DNA of 64,000 nucleotides from Acestrorhynchus altus (lineage: Eukaryota; Chordata; Actinopteri; Characiformes; Acestrorhynchidae), in contig CM067521.1 in the NCBI GenBank assembly GCA_034509495.1, positions 3,959,564 to 4,023,563 of the forward strand, given 5' to 3'. Positions 32,090-44,400 of this stretch are shown here, piece after piece. Each line of letters starts with the position of its first letter. Positions within the stretch are counted from its first letter, which is position 1. A model generated the notes under the pieces. It did not search any database. It was not told the origin of the DNA and saw nothing but the letters and a program-made list of their open reading frames with translations. The translations under genes and the position numbers were made by a program.

Positions 32090-32645
32090 AATTCCAGTTA
32101 TACTGGAAGATTTGTTTATACTACAAGCAGTTTAAGTGGGATGAGTTTCAGTTGGACTGGGAGGTGTTTTGGTTGTACTAGGAGATTTGGTTATACTGGG
32201 AGATGTTTTGATTGTATTGGGAGATGTTTTGATTGTATTGGGAGGATATTTTATATAATTAGGAGTTTCAGTTATACCAGGAGGAGCTTGGGTTGTAGTG
32301 GGAAGAGTTTAATTTGTACTGGGAGGAGATTCGGTTGTACTGGGAGGTGTTTTGGTTGTACTGGGAGATGTTTAATTTGTACTGGGAGGAGATTCGGTTG
32401 TACTGGGAGATGTTTTACTTGTACTAGGAGATGTTTTGGTTGTACTGGGGGGAGATTTGACTGTACTGGGAGGTGGTTTGATTGTACTAGGAGATGTTTT
32501 GGTTGTACTGGGAGGAGATTTTTTTTATACCTGTAGGAGTTTGGGTTGTAGTGAAAAGGGTTTAGCTGTTGTTGGAAGGGTTTTAGTTATACTGGGAGGT
32601 GTTTCAATTGTACCAGGAGGAGTTTGAGTTGTAATGGGAGGAGTT
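32090..32645. repeat. 21-bp minisatellite (ttttggttgtactgggagatg)
   Basis: About 25 diverged units, mostly 21 bp. The 149-codon Cys/Gly/Arg-rich frame is a repeat product. Confidence 0.92.
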
Positions 32646-32744
32646 TTGGGTGGAGAATGCATCTTGGAGAGACAGATGTGTTCATATTGCTATAGCCTGG
32701 CTCCAGTTTGTCTCAGACGAACTCCTGAAGTCCTATGAGCGATT

Positions 32745-33010
32745 GGATTTGTGTCTGATATGCAGCAGTCAGTACCTCCAAGGGAGGACAGAATCAGTGG
32801 ATCATTGATGCTGATGCAGTACCCACCTCACAACTTACAGGACTTAAAGATCTGCTGTAATGTTAGTCTTGGTTCCAGATACTACAGCACACCTTCAGAG
32901 CTCTTGTGCAGTCCATGCCTTAACAGGACAGAGCCATTTCGATGGCATGAGAGGGACCTACATAATAGTAGGCAGGTGGTGTTAATGTTATGGCTGATCA
33001 GTGTCTATTT
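32745..33010 (+). mobile_element. Dispersed repeat E, copy 1
   Basis: Ends with gtggtgttaatgttatggct. Shares the layout of 36340-36510 (atgcagcagtcagtacct; gacagagccatttcgatggc; gagggacctacataatag). Non-coding. Confidence 0.5.
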
Positions 33011-33283
33011 GGTATATAATGTCAGTGCAAATTGAAAGTCTGCTCTTTTGTCCTGAGCTTTAATTGAAAATATAATCAGAGGCGTTCCAAACCTACTTTA
33101 ACAGCACCAGTATAGACCTTCTGATTAGATCGATTTGATTGGCTGTGCAATGCAGACTGAACCTCCACGTCTCAAACTGACCTTGACTGACCCGTCCTGC
33201 TTCAGGACACTGGCTGTGGTTCAGGAAGAAAAGGCTGCAGGCCAGTGCAGGGTGTAGAGTCACCACCTGCCAGTGGAACTTTC

Positions 33284-33284
<1 letters not shown>

Positions 33285-33350
<66 letters not shown>
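33285..33350. repeat. (TG)n microsatellite
   Basis: About 32 TG units. Confidence 0.95.
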
Positions 33351-33351
<1 letters not shown>

Positions 33352-34825
33352 AGATCTTTGTGGCTTCAAATGCCTCCCGGATACTGAAAACATAAAGCAT
33401 CTTGGCACATCAGGAACTGCGTCTGTTTTTAACCAAATAAAGCTTTTAACCAAATTCCTCATTTCTGTATAATTATGACGTTGAGATGTAAACAATAACA
33501 AAGTCATTCACAGTGGGTTTGGTGTGAAACACTTTGCTCTAGAGAAACACCGATGACAGCGGCGGTGGTGAAAGGAAGAGAGCTTACTGCCTCTGACAGC
33601 TCCCTCACAGAACGTCATCACACTGAATGGTAAATATGTTGCCTCGTACCTGCGACTCTGGCCCTGCTCACACCTGACATTAACACACATCCGATCACAG
33701 ACGATACAAAACGATACATAGACGTCTGTCCTGAGTAATCTGATCACAAATTATACCTAAAACACACAGCCATTCACACCTGGTGTCATCACAAGTCCTG
33801 AATGGTCTGGGTGATTTATTGTCAGGTGGGCTTACTTTTAAACCCTTTCATAGTGAAGGGATCCACGCAGGGTGTTATCTGATTCATAGTCCAGGTTTTG
33901 TCCATAAGTTCCATGTAGGCACCACATATGGATGCCCGTCAAGGTCCCTGATGAGACCAGGATGGGTTAAACATGGGACATACACTGCACATAGGACTTG
34001 GATGGGACCCATGTGAGATTATGGTGGGCCCAACTAGGTCCCAGTAACATGTACAAACCCACTCTGAGGCCATGCCCAACTGGTACCCACGTATCCCACG
34101 TTCTAATCATGTGAACCCCACATGAGCATGTTGGCTGGGTATGTATACTCATGAATGTGCACTGCACACGTAGGTGAGTCCATTATCCGTATGTGAAACC
34201 TGTGGGATTTACATTCCTGGCTTTGAAGCTGCATCAAAGGAAAGTGTCTGATGTGTAAATAGCAGCGCCGGTGCCAGTATGGGACTACAGCCAAAGCCCA
34301 TGCATTTGAACCCCTTGTTGTGAATACAGGCGTCATCAGCACCGGGTTCAGGGTTTCTGTAAAGTTACTGTATGACTGAAAAACTCTGCGCAGCTGAAGT
34401 AAACTGGCATTTTTAGAAACTCGGTTCCTCAATTCCAGACGTCTCATTTCACACACTCCTGCCACTGTGTCTCTAACAGGTTCACCCAGTTCATTCAGCT
34501 CTTCCAGCAATTCTTCAGACAGAGCACCTCTGAACTTAATAACCTTTACCTAAACAAGGAGACAGAGTTAATTCATGGATGATTCAGTGGAGCTGGCTTG
34601 GCTTAGGACGTTTATAGCCTCTCGGTTCCCCTGACCCCGTCCCCTTTCGCTAAACAAACCTTTGGCTGTTTACGTTCGGTCTGCGTCACGTCTCTGACCT
34701 GTGATTTACGTTTGGCATCTCCAGGCTGACATGACGATGCGCTCTGGTCTCAGACCTGCCTTCCTTTAGTGTCAAGAACTCAACACACTGGATCAAAGCC
34801 AAGCAGTACATTATTACAGTACATC
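33351..34825. other. Non-coding stretch with a degenerate 'catgtgggacc'-type repeat
   Basis: 33880-34150 has loosely repeated motifs (cccatgtgagatta, gtacccacgtatccc, catgtgaaccccac) of a known fish low-copy repeat style. No coding exon was recognised. The 135-codon minus frame at 34103-34510 has no family signature. Confidence 0.4.
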
Positions 34826-34989
34826 TACTTGCAAATGAAAATAAAAAATAAAATAAATAAAATAAATCTTCTCCAGGCTCCGCCCCACATATGCTTTTTT
34901 GTGGCTACTGTTGTGCTCCAGCAAGCTACTCAGGATTACCCACCTCTGGTGCCCACATACTTCTATGTTCTGTGTCCTTTATGTGGCAC

Positions 34990-35256
34990 CGATGTTAACT
35001 CTTAGAACCTGAGATCTGTATTCCATGGTATGAAAAGCAGCTAAAATTCACTCATTTAAAACTGATGACATCACTGAGCCAGATATTGGGTTATACATGA
35101 AAACTCACAGTATTCACATTTCAAAATAAAAGTCCAGAGAAGGGATAATACTGATCCATATATAAAAAACAAAATGAATATGCTTATAAATTGAATCATT
35201 ACAAATAACAAATAACACATAATTACACATAACACATTATTATTATTTATGTATTA

Positions 35257-35308
<52 letters not shown>

Positions 35309-35395
35309 CATTATTATTACTATAAATTTTGCATTTTCTGCTCAAAACACTCTTGATTATCAATTTCTAACAGGATTTCAGAGATGTTTTTTTCT
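34990..35395. mobile_element. piggyBac-like MITE family B copy with (ATT)n expansion
   Basis: Starts gttaactcttagaacctgag and carries aaaattcactcatttaaaac and ttcaaaataaaagtccagag. An (ATT)n microsatellite expanded inside at 35236-35319. Confidence 0.6.
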
Positions 35396-35449
35396 ATGAC
35401 TTGCCCACTATTTAGGCTGTTCTAACCAAGCCCCTGTTTCCGTAATTTG

Positions 35450-35660
35450 CAGGGTGTTATAAAAAAAAACCCTGGACTGCTATGGACTGGAACCGTACTG
35501 TCTTTACAGATGAATCCAGGATTGTGTGAATCCAGGTTTGGGATCCAAAAACAGTCAGGTTTGAATATGGAGGCCTCGTGGTGAGCATTCAAACCTGCCT
35601 TTTCTGTGGAGCGACACACTCCCACAACTGTTGGTCATCTTGTATCAAGACTAGAGGCCC
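35450..35660 (+). mobile_element. Tc1-type transposase fragment
   Basis: The plus frame gives WTAMDWNRTVFTDESRIV then a stop; VxFTDESR is a catalytic-region motif of Tc1 transposases. Short and inactive. Confidence 0.75.
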
Positions 35661-36229
35661 AACAGGGTACAAGAGCCTCATTTCAATTGTAGTTTTCCAC
35701 TATATACTTATCCTTTCACTCTAATATTGTAATAACTTACATATATCATCATTACATTCACATAAAGAAAGATCCTTTATATGCAACATGTTCTGAAATG
35801 CAGTTCAGAACCAAAAGCATTGTATTTCACATGTAAGAAAATTCATATCCTTACAGTCTAACATGGTCTAACTTGGTGGGAGAACACACCTCTTACACCG
35901 TGTGTCCTTTCAGAAACACTATTTTGGGTCTTAAACCTAAAAATACCACAAGCTTAGATGGGAACTGATGAGTAAGGGTTTGACTCGCCAAGCCTTGCTC
36001 TGAAAGACAAAGTGCTCATTACCTACAGTACGCCTACTGTTACCAGACTTAACTTTCCCATCATTTATCTCCAGCAATGTTTAAAGCTGAGCTTAAGATA
36101 ACTCTGCAACAAACATGGGCAGCAGTACTGAGGTGTGATATTTGAATACATCAGTGTAAAATTGGCACCTTATGAGTAAATAAAGTACAACCAAAACAAA
36201 TGCTACATCTAGCTGTGGACCTCATAGAA

Positions 36230-36530
36230 CAGCAAAAACATTAAAACCACTGATGAGATGTATCTGAGACACTTTGACAAGAACCGAACTGTAAGGTTCT
36301 AGATGACTGGGTCAGAACTTTTCCAAAACTTTGGAAACACAGGTCCTGAGTGTGTTCCTGGTATGCAGTGGTCAGTGCTTAAGGGACAGTTGGTGAACCA
36401 GTGACAGGGTCACAAGGCCTGAGACTCATTGATGCTCAAGGATGTCCATGTATTGACAGACCAGAGCTGTTTTGGTGGCACAAGAGACACCTACAAAATA
36501 TTAGGTGTGTATTGCAGTCCATGTCTAGGC
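36230..36530 (+). mobile_element. Dispersed repeat E, copy 2
   Basis: gaacagcaaaaacattaaaa, gtatgcagtggtcagtgct, then gaccagagctgttttggtgg and acctacaaaatattaggt, similar to 32745-33010. Confidence 0.5.
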
Positions 36531-37098
36531 TACGTCCTCTCTGAAAAAAAGCCCTAAGGGTTTGTTGTGAAATGTATTTACAACCTATAAGGACCCAGAG
36601 TAACATATATGCCACGGACCCTTTAAAGAATGTGGAAAGATACAGCACTTTGTCCCTCACAAGGGACAAGTGCTGAACATCCCACATGCATTACAGGGCA
36701 GTTTGTGAAAGTGTGAAGCTCATTTACAAAATGCTGGTGTTCTTGGTCTGTCAAGTGTATTTTTTAAGTCCAAGGGCAAAAAAATTCTAGAACTAAATGA
36801 TAAAACACAAGTTATGAAGTCTTGAAATCTTGGTGTTGTTATGAATATGTTACTCTGGGATTTTTTTTACATTAAAGTATTTAAGCTTAAAGTATTTACA
36901 AGCTGCTCAGATAATATATTCTGTTATTTTGCTCAAAATTCAAAAGTTGCTCTGGGATCTAATGGGATAAAAATGGTATGTAATTCTAATCACACAGCAG
37001 CACACTGCTGCCGACAACAGTGTCCCTGCCTTTACTGAGCCTGAAATGTTTATTAAGAACACATTCTCTTAGGTATATTTTGGTAGAGTAGCCTAAAT

Positions 37099-37227
37099 CA
37101 GTGGTTCTAACCATTCCTCAGGACCCCCTTGAGTGTTCACTTTATTACACTATCCTTGTGTGCTGGGAGGTGGGATCAAGAAAAAATGTAGACTGTCTAG
37201 GGGACCCCTGAGGACTGGGAACCATTG
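37099..37227. mobile_element. 129-bp hAT-like MITE with perfect 8-bp target duplication
   Basis: Ends CAGTGGTTCTAACC and GGGAACCATTG form inverted repeats (also tcctcaggacccc and ggggacccctgagga inside). It is flanked by identical GCCTAAAT at 37091-37098 and 37228-37235. No coding sequence. Confidence 0.8.
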
Positions 37228-37389
37228 GCCTAAATCCACACCCAGGTAAAGGCACTGAAAATGCAGTAACAGCCAACATAACTTTAAAATGTTTATTTAA
37301 AGGTTCTTTAGTAAATGCAATGGTTTTGCAACGGTTTGTTTAAGATGCTTAAATGGCAACAGCAATGTACCAGAAACACAACAGGGAGC

Positions 37390-37516
37390 TGATATTAAAG
37401 AGCAACAGCAGTGTAGTTACTGAAACTGTATCAGAAACACAGTCTGGTAGCTGGTATTAAAGATCAGCAGCAGTGTAGTTACTGAAACTGTATCAGAAAC
37501 ACAGTCTGGTAGCTGT
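37390..37516. repeat. Two inverted copies of the 62-bp minisatellite unit from the MHC locus
   Basis: gcagtgtagttactgaaact and gtatcagaaacacagtctgg occur twice, 62 bp apart. They are the reverse complement of the array at 8819-9157. Confidence 0.85.
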
Positions 37517-38213
37517 TTGTCATTTGATTATTGTCATGTGCTTATGGTGCACTAGAGATGCTGGACGAGGCCCATAGCAAACAAACTGCTGGATCAATTT
37601 GACTTTCTATGACATGGTCTCTTTAAGTATAGATCTGCAGTAGAACATGCTTCATTGTACATTCATCTGTGTAGGAACTGAAGTCTGTTAGTTTGCTTTG
37701 GCTGTCCAAACAGAATATTTATGTATTTTCTATAGAAGGTCAGTGTCACAGATCAGGCTCCTCCAGATTCTTCATCTTTACTCATTCTGAACTCATTCAA
37801 CTCCCTCCATGCGTCTATTCTAGTCTGTGTAAACATGAACAGGCCATCCATGGTGTCCCCACAGAGCTGCTGTACATGCAGTCTGTACCATCTCTCTTTT
37901 TTTTAAACCTGCGTGTTCTTGAGGAACATCTTGAGGAACATGGGATGTTTTCATGTCGTGTTTGTGTATTTTGTTTTCTTAGTCCTTCATAATCCTTTGA
38001 ATTTGAAGTTATAAAAGTTTTCATTTGTGCTGCGTTTCAATCGAATTCCAGGGCTCACTCTCCAGGGACCTCCAGGGGCCCTCCTCCGCGTGTGTAATCC
38101 CAGACGGAGGAGCACCTGGTCGGCTTGCGGAATTCCTCTCACAGAGTGGAACAATGCTCAGAGGTTCTTTGTTCCTGGTGATGCATTTGAACACTGTGGC
38201 GCAGCCGGTGTGA

Positions 38214-38215
<2 letters not shown>
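37517..38215. other. Non-coding stretch, nothing recognised
   Basis: The open frames at 37693-37992 and 38027-38329 have no family signature; the latter runs into the TG tract. Confidence 0.4.

Positions 38216-38294
<79 letters not shown>
38216..38294. repeat. (GT)n microsatellite
   Basis: About 39 GT units, the longest in the window. Confidence 0.95.
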
Positions 38295-38297
<3 letters not shown>

Positions 38298-38384
38298 TTT
38301 TAGAGGAGTGTGAGTACATGTGTTTATGATAATAGAAATCATATTTTGATGTAATTATCCATTTATATATATATAAATATATAA

Positions 38385-39560
38385 ACTTCATACTGGATAA
38401 TAATATAATTAGGACACCATACTGGATAATAAAGTTAGTAGAACTTCATACTGGATATTAATGTCATTAGAGCTTCATACAGGAAAATAAAGTAATTAGT
38501 CCTTCATGCTGGATAATAAAGTTATTAGAACATCATGCTGGATAATAAACTTAGTAGAAGTTCATTCTGGATATTAATGTTATTAGAACTTCATACTGGA
38601 TAAAGTCATTAGTCTTTCATACTGGATAAAGTTATTAGAACTTCATACTGGATATTAATATCATTAACACTTCATACTGGATAATAAAGTTAGAAGAACT
38701 TCATACTGGATGATAAAGTCATTAGACCTTCATAATGGATAATAAAGTTATTAGAACTTCATACTGGAGATTAATACCATTAGAACTTTATACTGGATAA
38801 TAAAATTATTAGAACTTCCTACTGGATAATCAAGTATTTACACCTTCATACTGGATAATAAAGTTAGAAGAACTTCATACGGGATAATAAAGTTATTAGA
38901 ACTTCATACTGGATATTAATGTCATTAGAACTTCACACTGGATAAAAAAGTTAGTAGAACTTCATAGTGAAAATTAAAGTCATTAGACCTTCATACTGGA
39001 TAATAAAGTTAGTAGAACTTAATTCTGGATATTAATGTTATTAGAACTTCATACTATATAAAGTAATTAGACCTTCTTACTGGATAATAAAGTCATTAGA
39101 ACTTCATTCTGGATAATAATGTTATTAGAACATCATACCCGATAAAGTTATTAGACCTTCCTACTGGATAATAAAGTCATTAGAACTTAATACTGGATAA
39201 TTAAGTTAATTGAACTTCATACTGGATAATAAAGTAATTAGTCCTTCATACTGGATAATAAGTTTATTAGAACTTCATTCTGGATAATAATGTTATTAGA
39301 ACTTCAAACTGGATAAAGTTATTAGAACTTCATCCTGGATGCTAATGTCATTAGACCTTCACACTAGATATTAATTTATTAGACCTCTATACTAGATAAT
39401 AAAGTTAAAAGAACTTCACACTGGATATTAATTTTATTTGAAATCCATACTGAATAATAATATAATTACAACTCCATACTGGATATTAATGGCATTGCAA
39501 CTCCATACTGGATATTAATGGCATTGCAACTTCATACTGGATATCAATGTTATTAGAGAT
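38385..39560. repeat. 29-bp AT-rich minisatellite (cttcatactggataataaag)
   Basis: About 40 diverged head-to-tail copies of a 29-bp unit (cttcatactggataataaag followed by ttagtagaa), about 1.2 kb long. Confidence 0.93.
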
Positions 39561-39581
39561 TCATTCTGAATATAATTTGTA

Positions 39582-39605
39582 TGTGTGTGTGTGTGTGTGT
39601 GTGTG
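39582..39605. repeat. (TG)n microsatellite
   Basis: Twelve TG units. Confidence 0.9.
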
Positions 39606-40244
39606 TACAGTAGGGGTCACAGGTGGGGGCTGCGCTCTGAACTCTTTCTGTGAAATTGTTTTCTGATGCTGAACGTGTGGGGAACAATAATAAACAGCAC
39701 TTCTGTCCTGGGACAGATGTCCGGTGTTGATAATCCATCAAAGAACAGCCTGCCCTCCCCGCGCCATTATGTAATGTTTATGTCCAGCACACCTTCGTCT
39801 GATACCTCTGTGCACTGTTCACTTCTCCGTACGAAATGTGCAAGTATTTATTAGTGTACGCAACCCAGACTGAGACTCAGACTTCACTGGGGATCTCAGA
39901 CTGGTGGAATATTTGGTTAACACTCCCTGGAAACCCCTCCCTTTGCAGCTCCACCTTGCTGGTTTACAGTCTGAGACTGTAAACGATCTACCCCTTCATC
40001 AGTGCTCAGCTTCTGACCACCGCTTGGGTGGTTGACCCCCTCTCAGCCGAGGGGGGACAATGACGTGTAAAAATCCCAGGAACCCAGGAGTGTTGTAGGC
40101 GTTTCTAATAAAGTGGCCACTGAGTGGAGGGTTTGTGCAATGAAAGCTCCACACGGTATGTAGCTGTGTAGGGTTTCCTCTGGTTGCCTGAGGCCTCAGT
40201 TTTGTAACTGTCAGTTAGAATCTGTTCTCACATCTACTGGAGAA

Positions 40245-40645
40245 CAGTGTTAGCAGCTCTGCCTCCAGCCACTCTGCTTCCAGCAGCTCAGCTCTGCCTC
40301 CAGCCGCTCTGCTTCCAGCAGCTCAGCTCTGCCACCAGCCGCTCTGCCGCTAGCAGCTCAGCTCTGCCTTCATCTGCTCTGCTTCCAGCAGCTCAGCTCT
40401 GCCTCCAGCAGCTCAGCTCTGCCTCCAGCCACTCTGCTTCCAGCAGCTCAGCTATGCCTCCAGCAGCTCAGCTCTGCCTCTAGCTGCTCTGCCGCCAGCA
40501 GCTCAGCTCTGCCTTCATCTGCTCTGCTTCCAGCAGCTCAGTTCTGCCTCTAGCAGCTCAGCTCTGCCTCCAGCAGCTCAGCTCTGCCTTCATCTGCTCT
40601 GCTTCCAGCAGGTAAGCTCTGCCTCCAGCCGCTCTGCCTCACAAC
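40245..40645. repeat. Minisatellite cagcagctcagctctgcct / ccagccgctctgctt
   Basis: Alternating 16- and 19-bp subunits (about 35 bp together) over 400 bp. The Ala/Ser/Leu-rich 78-codon frame is a repeat product. Confidence 0.92.
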
Positions 40646-43600
40646 TTACAAAGACATAAACTGCTAACAGGGTAATGATCAGAGGTTAACAGACAGACTT
40701 GTGTTTCAAACAAGTTTTCTTTGTTTGAAATGAAATCAAGATGATTATTAATGTGTTTCCCAATCATTCCTCCCCTACCGTAGGATTTTACGCACACTGT
40801 TCTGTAGAGTTTGACAGTTTTGACATCTATCCATGTACTTGACGCAGCTTTTTATTGTTTTGTTTGGTGTTGTGTGTTTCATGTAGAGGCAGATGATAAA
40901 CAATTGGTTCAGACAATAATGAATATAAATAACAAGTAGGCAGAGCTTTAGAAACCTGTGTCAATTGTATAAATGTGGCAATTTTGTTTTTTGTGTTTAA
41001 GAAATTCTTTTATTTGGTGTTTATTTCTCAGAAAAGTGCCAGGAAACCTTCCACAGCATCCACAATATGTTCTTTACTGTCTGCACAGAAAGTACAGTGT
41101 TGTAGTCAAGACCACTAGAGCCGAGTCCAAGTCAAGACCCAGATCAGGACATGTTGAGTCAGAGTCAAAACCAAGACTTTCAGTAGTTTAATTGGAGTCA
41201 ATACTGAGACAAGATTAAGATTTAAAAATAAACTTCTCAAAGTTTCTCAAAGTGAATCACATCCCTTTCATCCTCTTATAAACTCTGAGTACATGTTTCT
41301 AAAGCTCTGCTGACTGGTCATTTTTAATTGGTTACTCTCTGAGCCAGTTGTGTTTGTTCTGCCTCAGAGGTAGAGCTGCCTCCAGAACTGTTCTGCGGTG
41401 CAATTTTGCACATGAGCCCAAAAGACACCTTTACGACAATGCTCGTTTCAGCTATCCCTTATATGAGTTAAGCTAACAGCAATGCTCTCCCTCGGGGGGT
41501 GGGTAGATGGCGCTCCTCACACATCTCACATTGTGTCAGAACCGCAGATCCAGCGTTCTCCTCCAAGCGTGATTTTCTGCCCGGCAACGATACAAATGAC
41601 GGCAGTTCGAAAAGAGGCGGTAGGCACCTGCATCATGCCTACACTTACCATGCGCTCTATACCTCCGTGCTTTCCTTCACAATTTTCACGCCAACTGCAA
41701 GAGTTGGGATCTTTCCTCACAGCCTCGTGCTGCCTTCAGATGCCGTCAGAACCGGAATCTCCAAATGAACACCCCATGAAGTCGGACGCTGAATTTGGAC
41801 ACAGCCAAATTTTCTATGCAGCACAAACTGAGCGACTTGTGATGTAAATGCTATTCAAACAGTTCATCAGAGTAAAATATGAAAGAATTATGTACAATAT
41901 GTTCTTTCATTTTAGTAGATACCTCATTGTTACGCATCTACTATTACGCTATTAAATGCTCGACGTCCTTATAACCACATAAATGCAATCAAGTCGGACA
42001 AACGAGTTTCATCTCAGAGGAACTTTTCTACACTCGTATGAAAATAAAAAAGCACATTTTGTAAAAGATGGTAAAAGTAAAGCTGTGTGGAGCCAGATCA
42101 TAAATGGTATTCATTTCACTGGTTTTAATGTTATGGCTGATCGTTCATCTTTGAAGTGTTTTCTGGTATAATTTTATGTTAGGAGTTCATTCCTAATACT
42201 ATAATATAATATCTGTAATATCTTATCTTGAATTCCATTATTGTATTGTTGTATTTTATTTTTGCCTGATTTTTACACACACACACAAAAAAAACTCAGT
42301 TTTGAAAATGAACACATGCATATTAATATTGTCATTCACACAGAGTCCGTAACCAACTGCAACGCTGCATCGATTCTTTCAATATGTGCCTGCTCCATTA
42401 CTGTGGCTGCTGATTCAATTCAACTTGCTTGTAGATATAAACATTTACATGAACAAAGACTAAAATTAAAGGAAAATGCTGAAAGGCTTTGGGAAAGTTG
42501 GAGAGAAATTACAAGCAGTTTAGGTTGTTGTTTTTTTTGTTTGTTTTTTTTTTTTTGTTTAGGTGAATCTTGACCTGTTCATGACAGCAATGTATAGTTT
42601 CCTAATAATAAGCACTAAGAAGAGAAATTAAAGAGAGCGCAGAAGCAGACAGAGAAAAAGAAAGGGTGTTTCTAGGCCTCGTTACAGAGGAAGCCAAAAA
42701 ATGCATTGGACATGTGATGGTTCCATTGCGTTAAAACTGCATCCATTTTATTGGTCCCAAAAAATCTTACATTGTGTAAAAGGAGCTTTAGTTTGATGGT
42801 TCATATTCATAAATTTAAGTGAGCTGTATCTGTCTGTTCATACGTTTATGCATCTCACCTCTGTATCTCTATAGAGGCAAGTCACTGGTTCAACATACGG
42901 GGTGCTTGTAACACTCAATATAGCATTTATTTATGAACAAAGTCCCATCCTTGCTGGTTATGCCACAAGCATAGGTGGGTCAACGTGCATATGGGGAAAG
43001 TCCACCTCAATATTTACATCTGTGCAAGTTCAGTAGCTGGAACAAACCAAAAATCATGTTTTGTGTATTATTGAGACAAACAACTACGAAATATTCATGA
43101 GGATTTTGCCAGATGTTACAATAATCAGACCTTCAGTTTCCAGTATTGTACACTCTCCCCATTAGTACCAGCCACCGAATGAACAGACTTTTCAGTTGGG
43201 GCTTCAGGCCTCCATTGCCAAAAGCATGTGCAGGCTAAAAGACTGCAAAATCCAATCTAACCACCCTCGTGTTGCATGCACGCAAATCAGATATGTGTCC
43301 GTTGTAGGACCACATATGAAAGAGGCTTAAAGCAGATTCGAAAATACAGATTAGACATGTCCACACAGCCTCGAGAAAAATCCGATCTGGATCACATTAC
43401 GGCACAAAATCTGATTTGAGTCACTTTAGCCTGGTAATGTGAACATGGCCCTCACACTGGCACGTCAGCAGGGATTAAGTCAAACATAACGATTGCTGAT
43501 GTTACACAATCCCCCAGAGTTCACATAATTAACATTTCTCCCGTCAAGTTCATTATCCGACAGGTTTCCTCTGTGAGGTCCGTGCTTGCGTCTGCACACA

Positions 43601-44180
43601 GAGTCCTTATAGGATACAAAGGTTGAGTGGCAGCGTGGCAAAGGTTCCTCCCCCAACAGAAATTCTAGTGGCTCTTCAAAAGGTGACCTTAATTGAGTGC
43701 GATGGTTACGTCTTACCACCGTGACTAGCAGAACACGTTGAATGGAGTTAATTATCCGTGAGGAAACGTCCTCTGCCTGGCTCTGCTCATTAAGAGCTGA
43801 AGAGCTATGACCAAGCATTACACCAAGCACAGCTCTGGAAAGGACTGGCAGAACCGACTGACAGCAGTTTAGGGGTCTGGGGAGATTCACCATACTGTTG
43901 GAACCTGCCAAGTGTGACGTCTGAAGCCCCCAATTGCCCTGAACCATTGCGAGCTAGTCAGACTGCTGTTGGATTCCTGGGAGAAATCTGGGAGAAAGAG
44001 AATCACCTTTAAAATGGACATGTTTCCATTCATTACACTTAAACAGAAATGAACCACAGAAAATTCGAAAATTGTAAGCAAACAATGGAACTGGGAAAAA
44101 CTATGTTCACACTGCAGGTCAAATCAGCCCCCTGTTCTCTGATACCCTTAAATAAATCTATCATCTAAAAATGCAAACAT
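40646..44180. other. 3.5-kb non-coding stretch
   Basis: No convincing exon. 41100-41220 has the degenerate gagtccaagtcaagacc repeat. The 121-codon frame at 41482-41847 and the 155-codon minus frame at 43480-43947 show no domain, signal or splice context, so I do not call them genes. Confidence 0.4.
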
Positions 44181-44189
44181 ACCAAGTCA

Positions 44190-44400
44190 TGGCCGTCCAC
44201 CTAAACTTAGGCAAGGAGAGCAGTAATTAGAGAAGCAGGCAAGAGGCCCATGGTCACTCTGGAGGAGCTGCAGAGATCCACTGCTCAGGTGGGAGAATCT
44301 GTCCACAGGACAACTATTAGTCGTGCAATCCACAAACCAGGCTTTGTTTAGAGTGGCAACAAGAAAGACAATTTTGAAAGCAAGCCAGAAGTCCTCGTTT
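44190..44400 (+). mobile_element. Tc1-type transposase fragment
   Basis: The plus frame reads REAGKRPMVTLEELQRSTAQ, then VGESVHRTTISRAIHKPG and a stop. This is the linker/second DNA-binding region of fish Tc1 transposases. Confidence 0.82.

Noticed and set aside
41482..41847. 121-codon plus-strand frame
   Set aside because: No recognisable family and no flanking splice or promoter signals.
43480..43947. 155-codon minus-strand frame
   Set aside because: No signal, domain, splice sites or composition bias towards coding; length is possible by chance in 64 kb.
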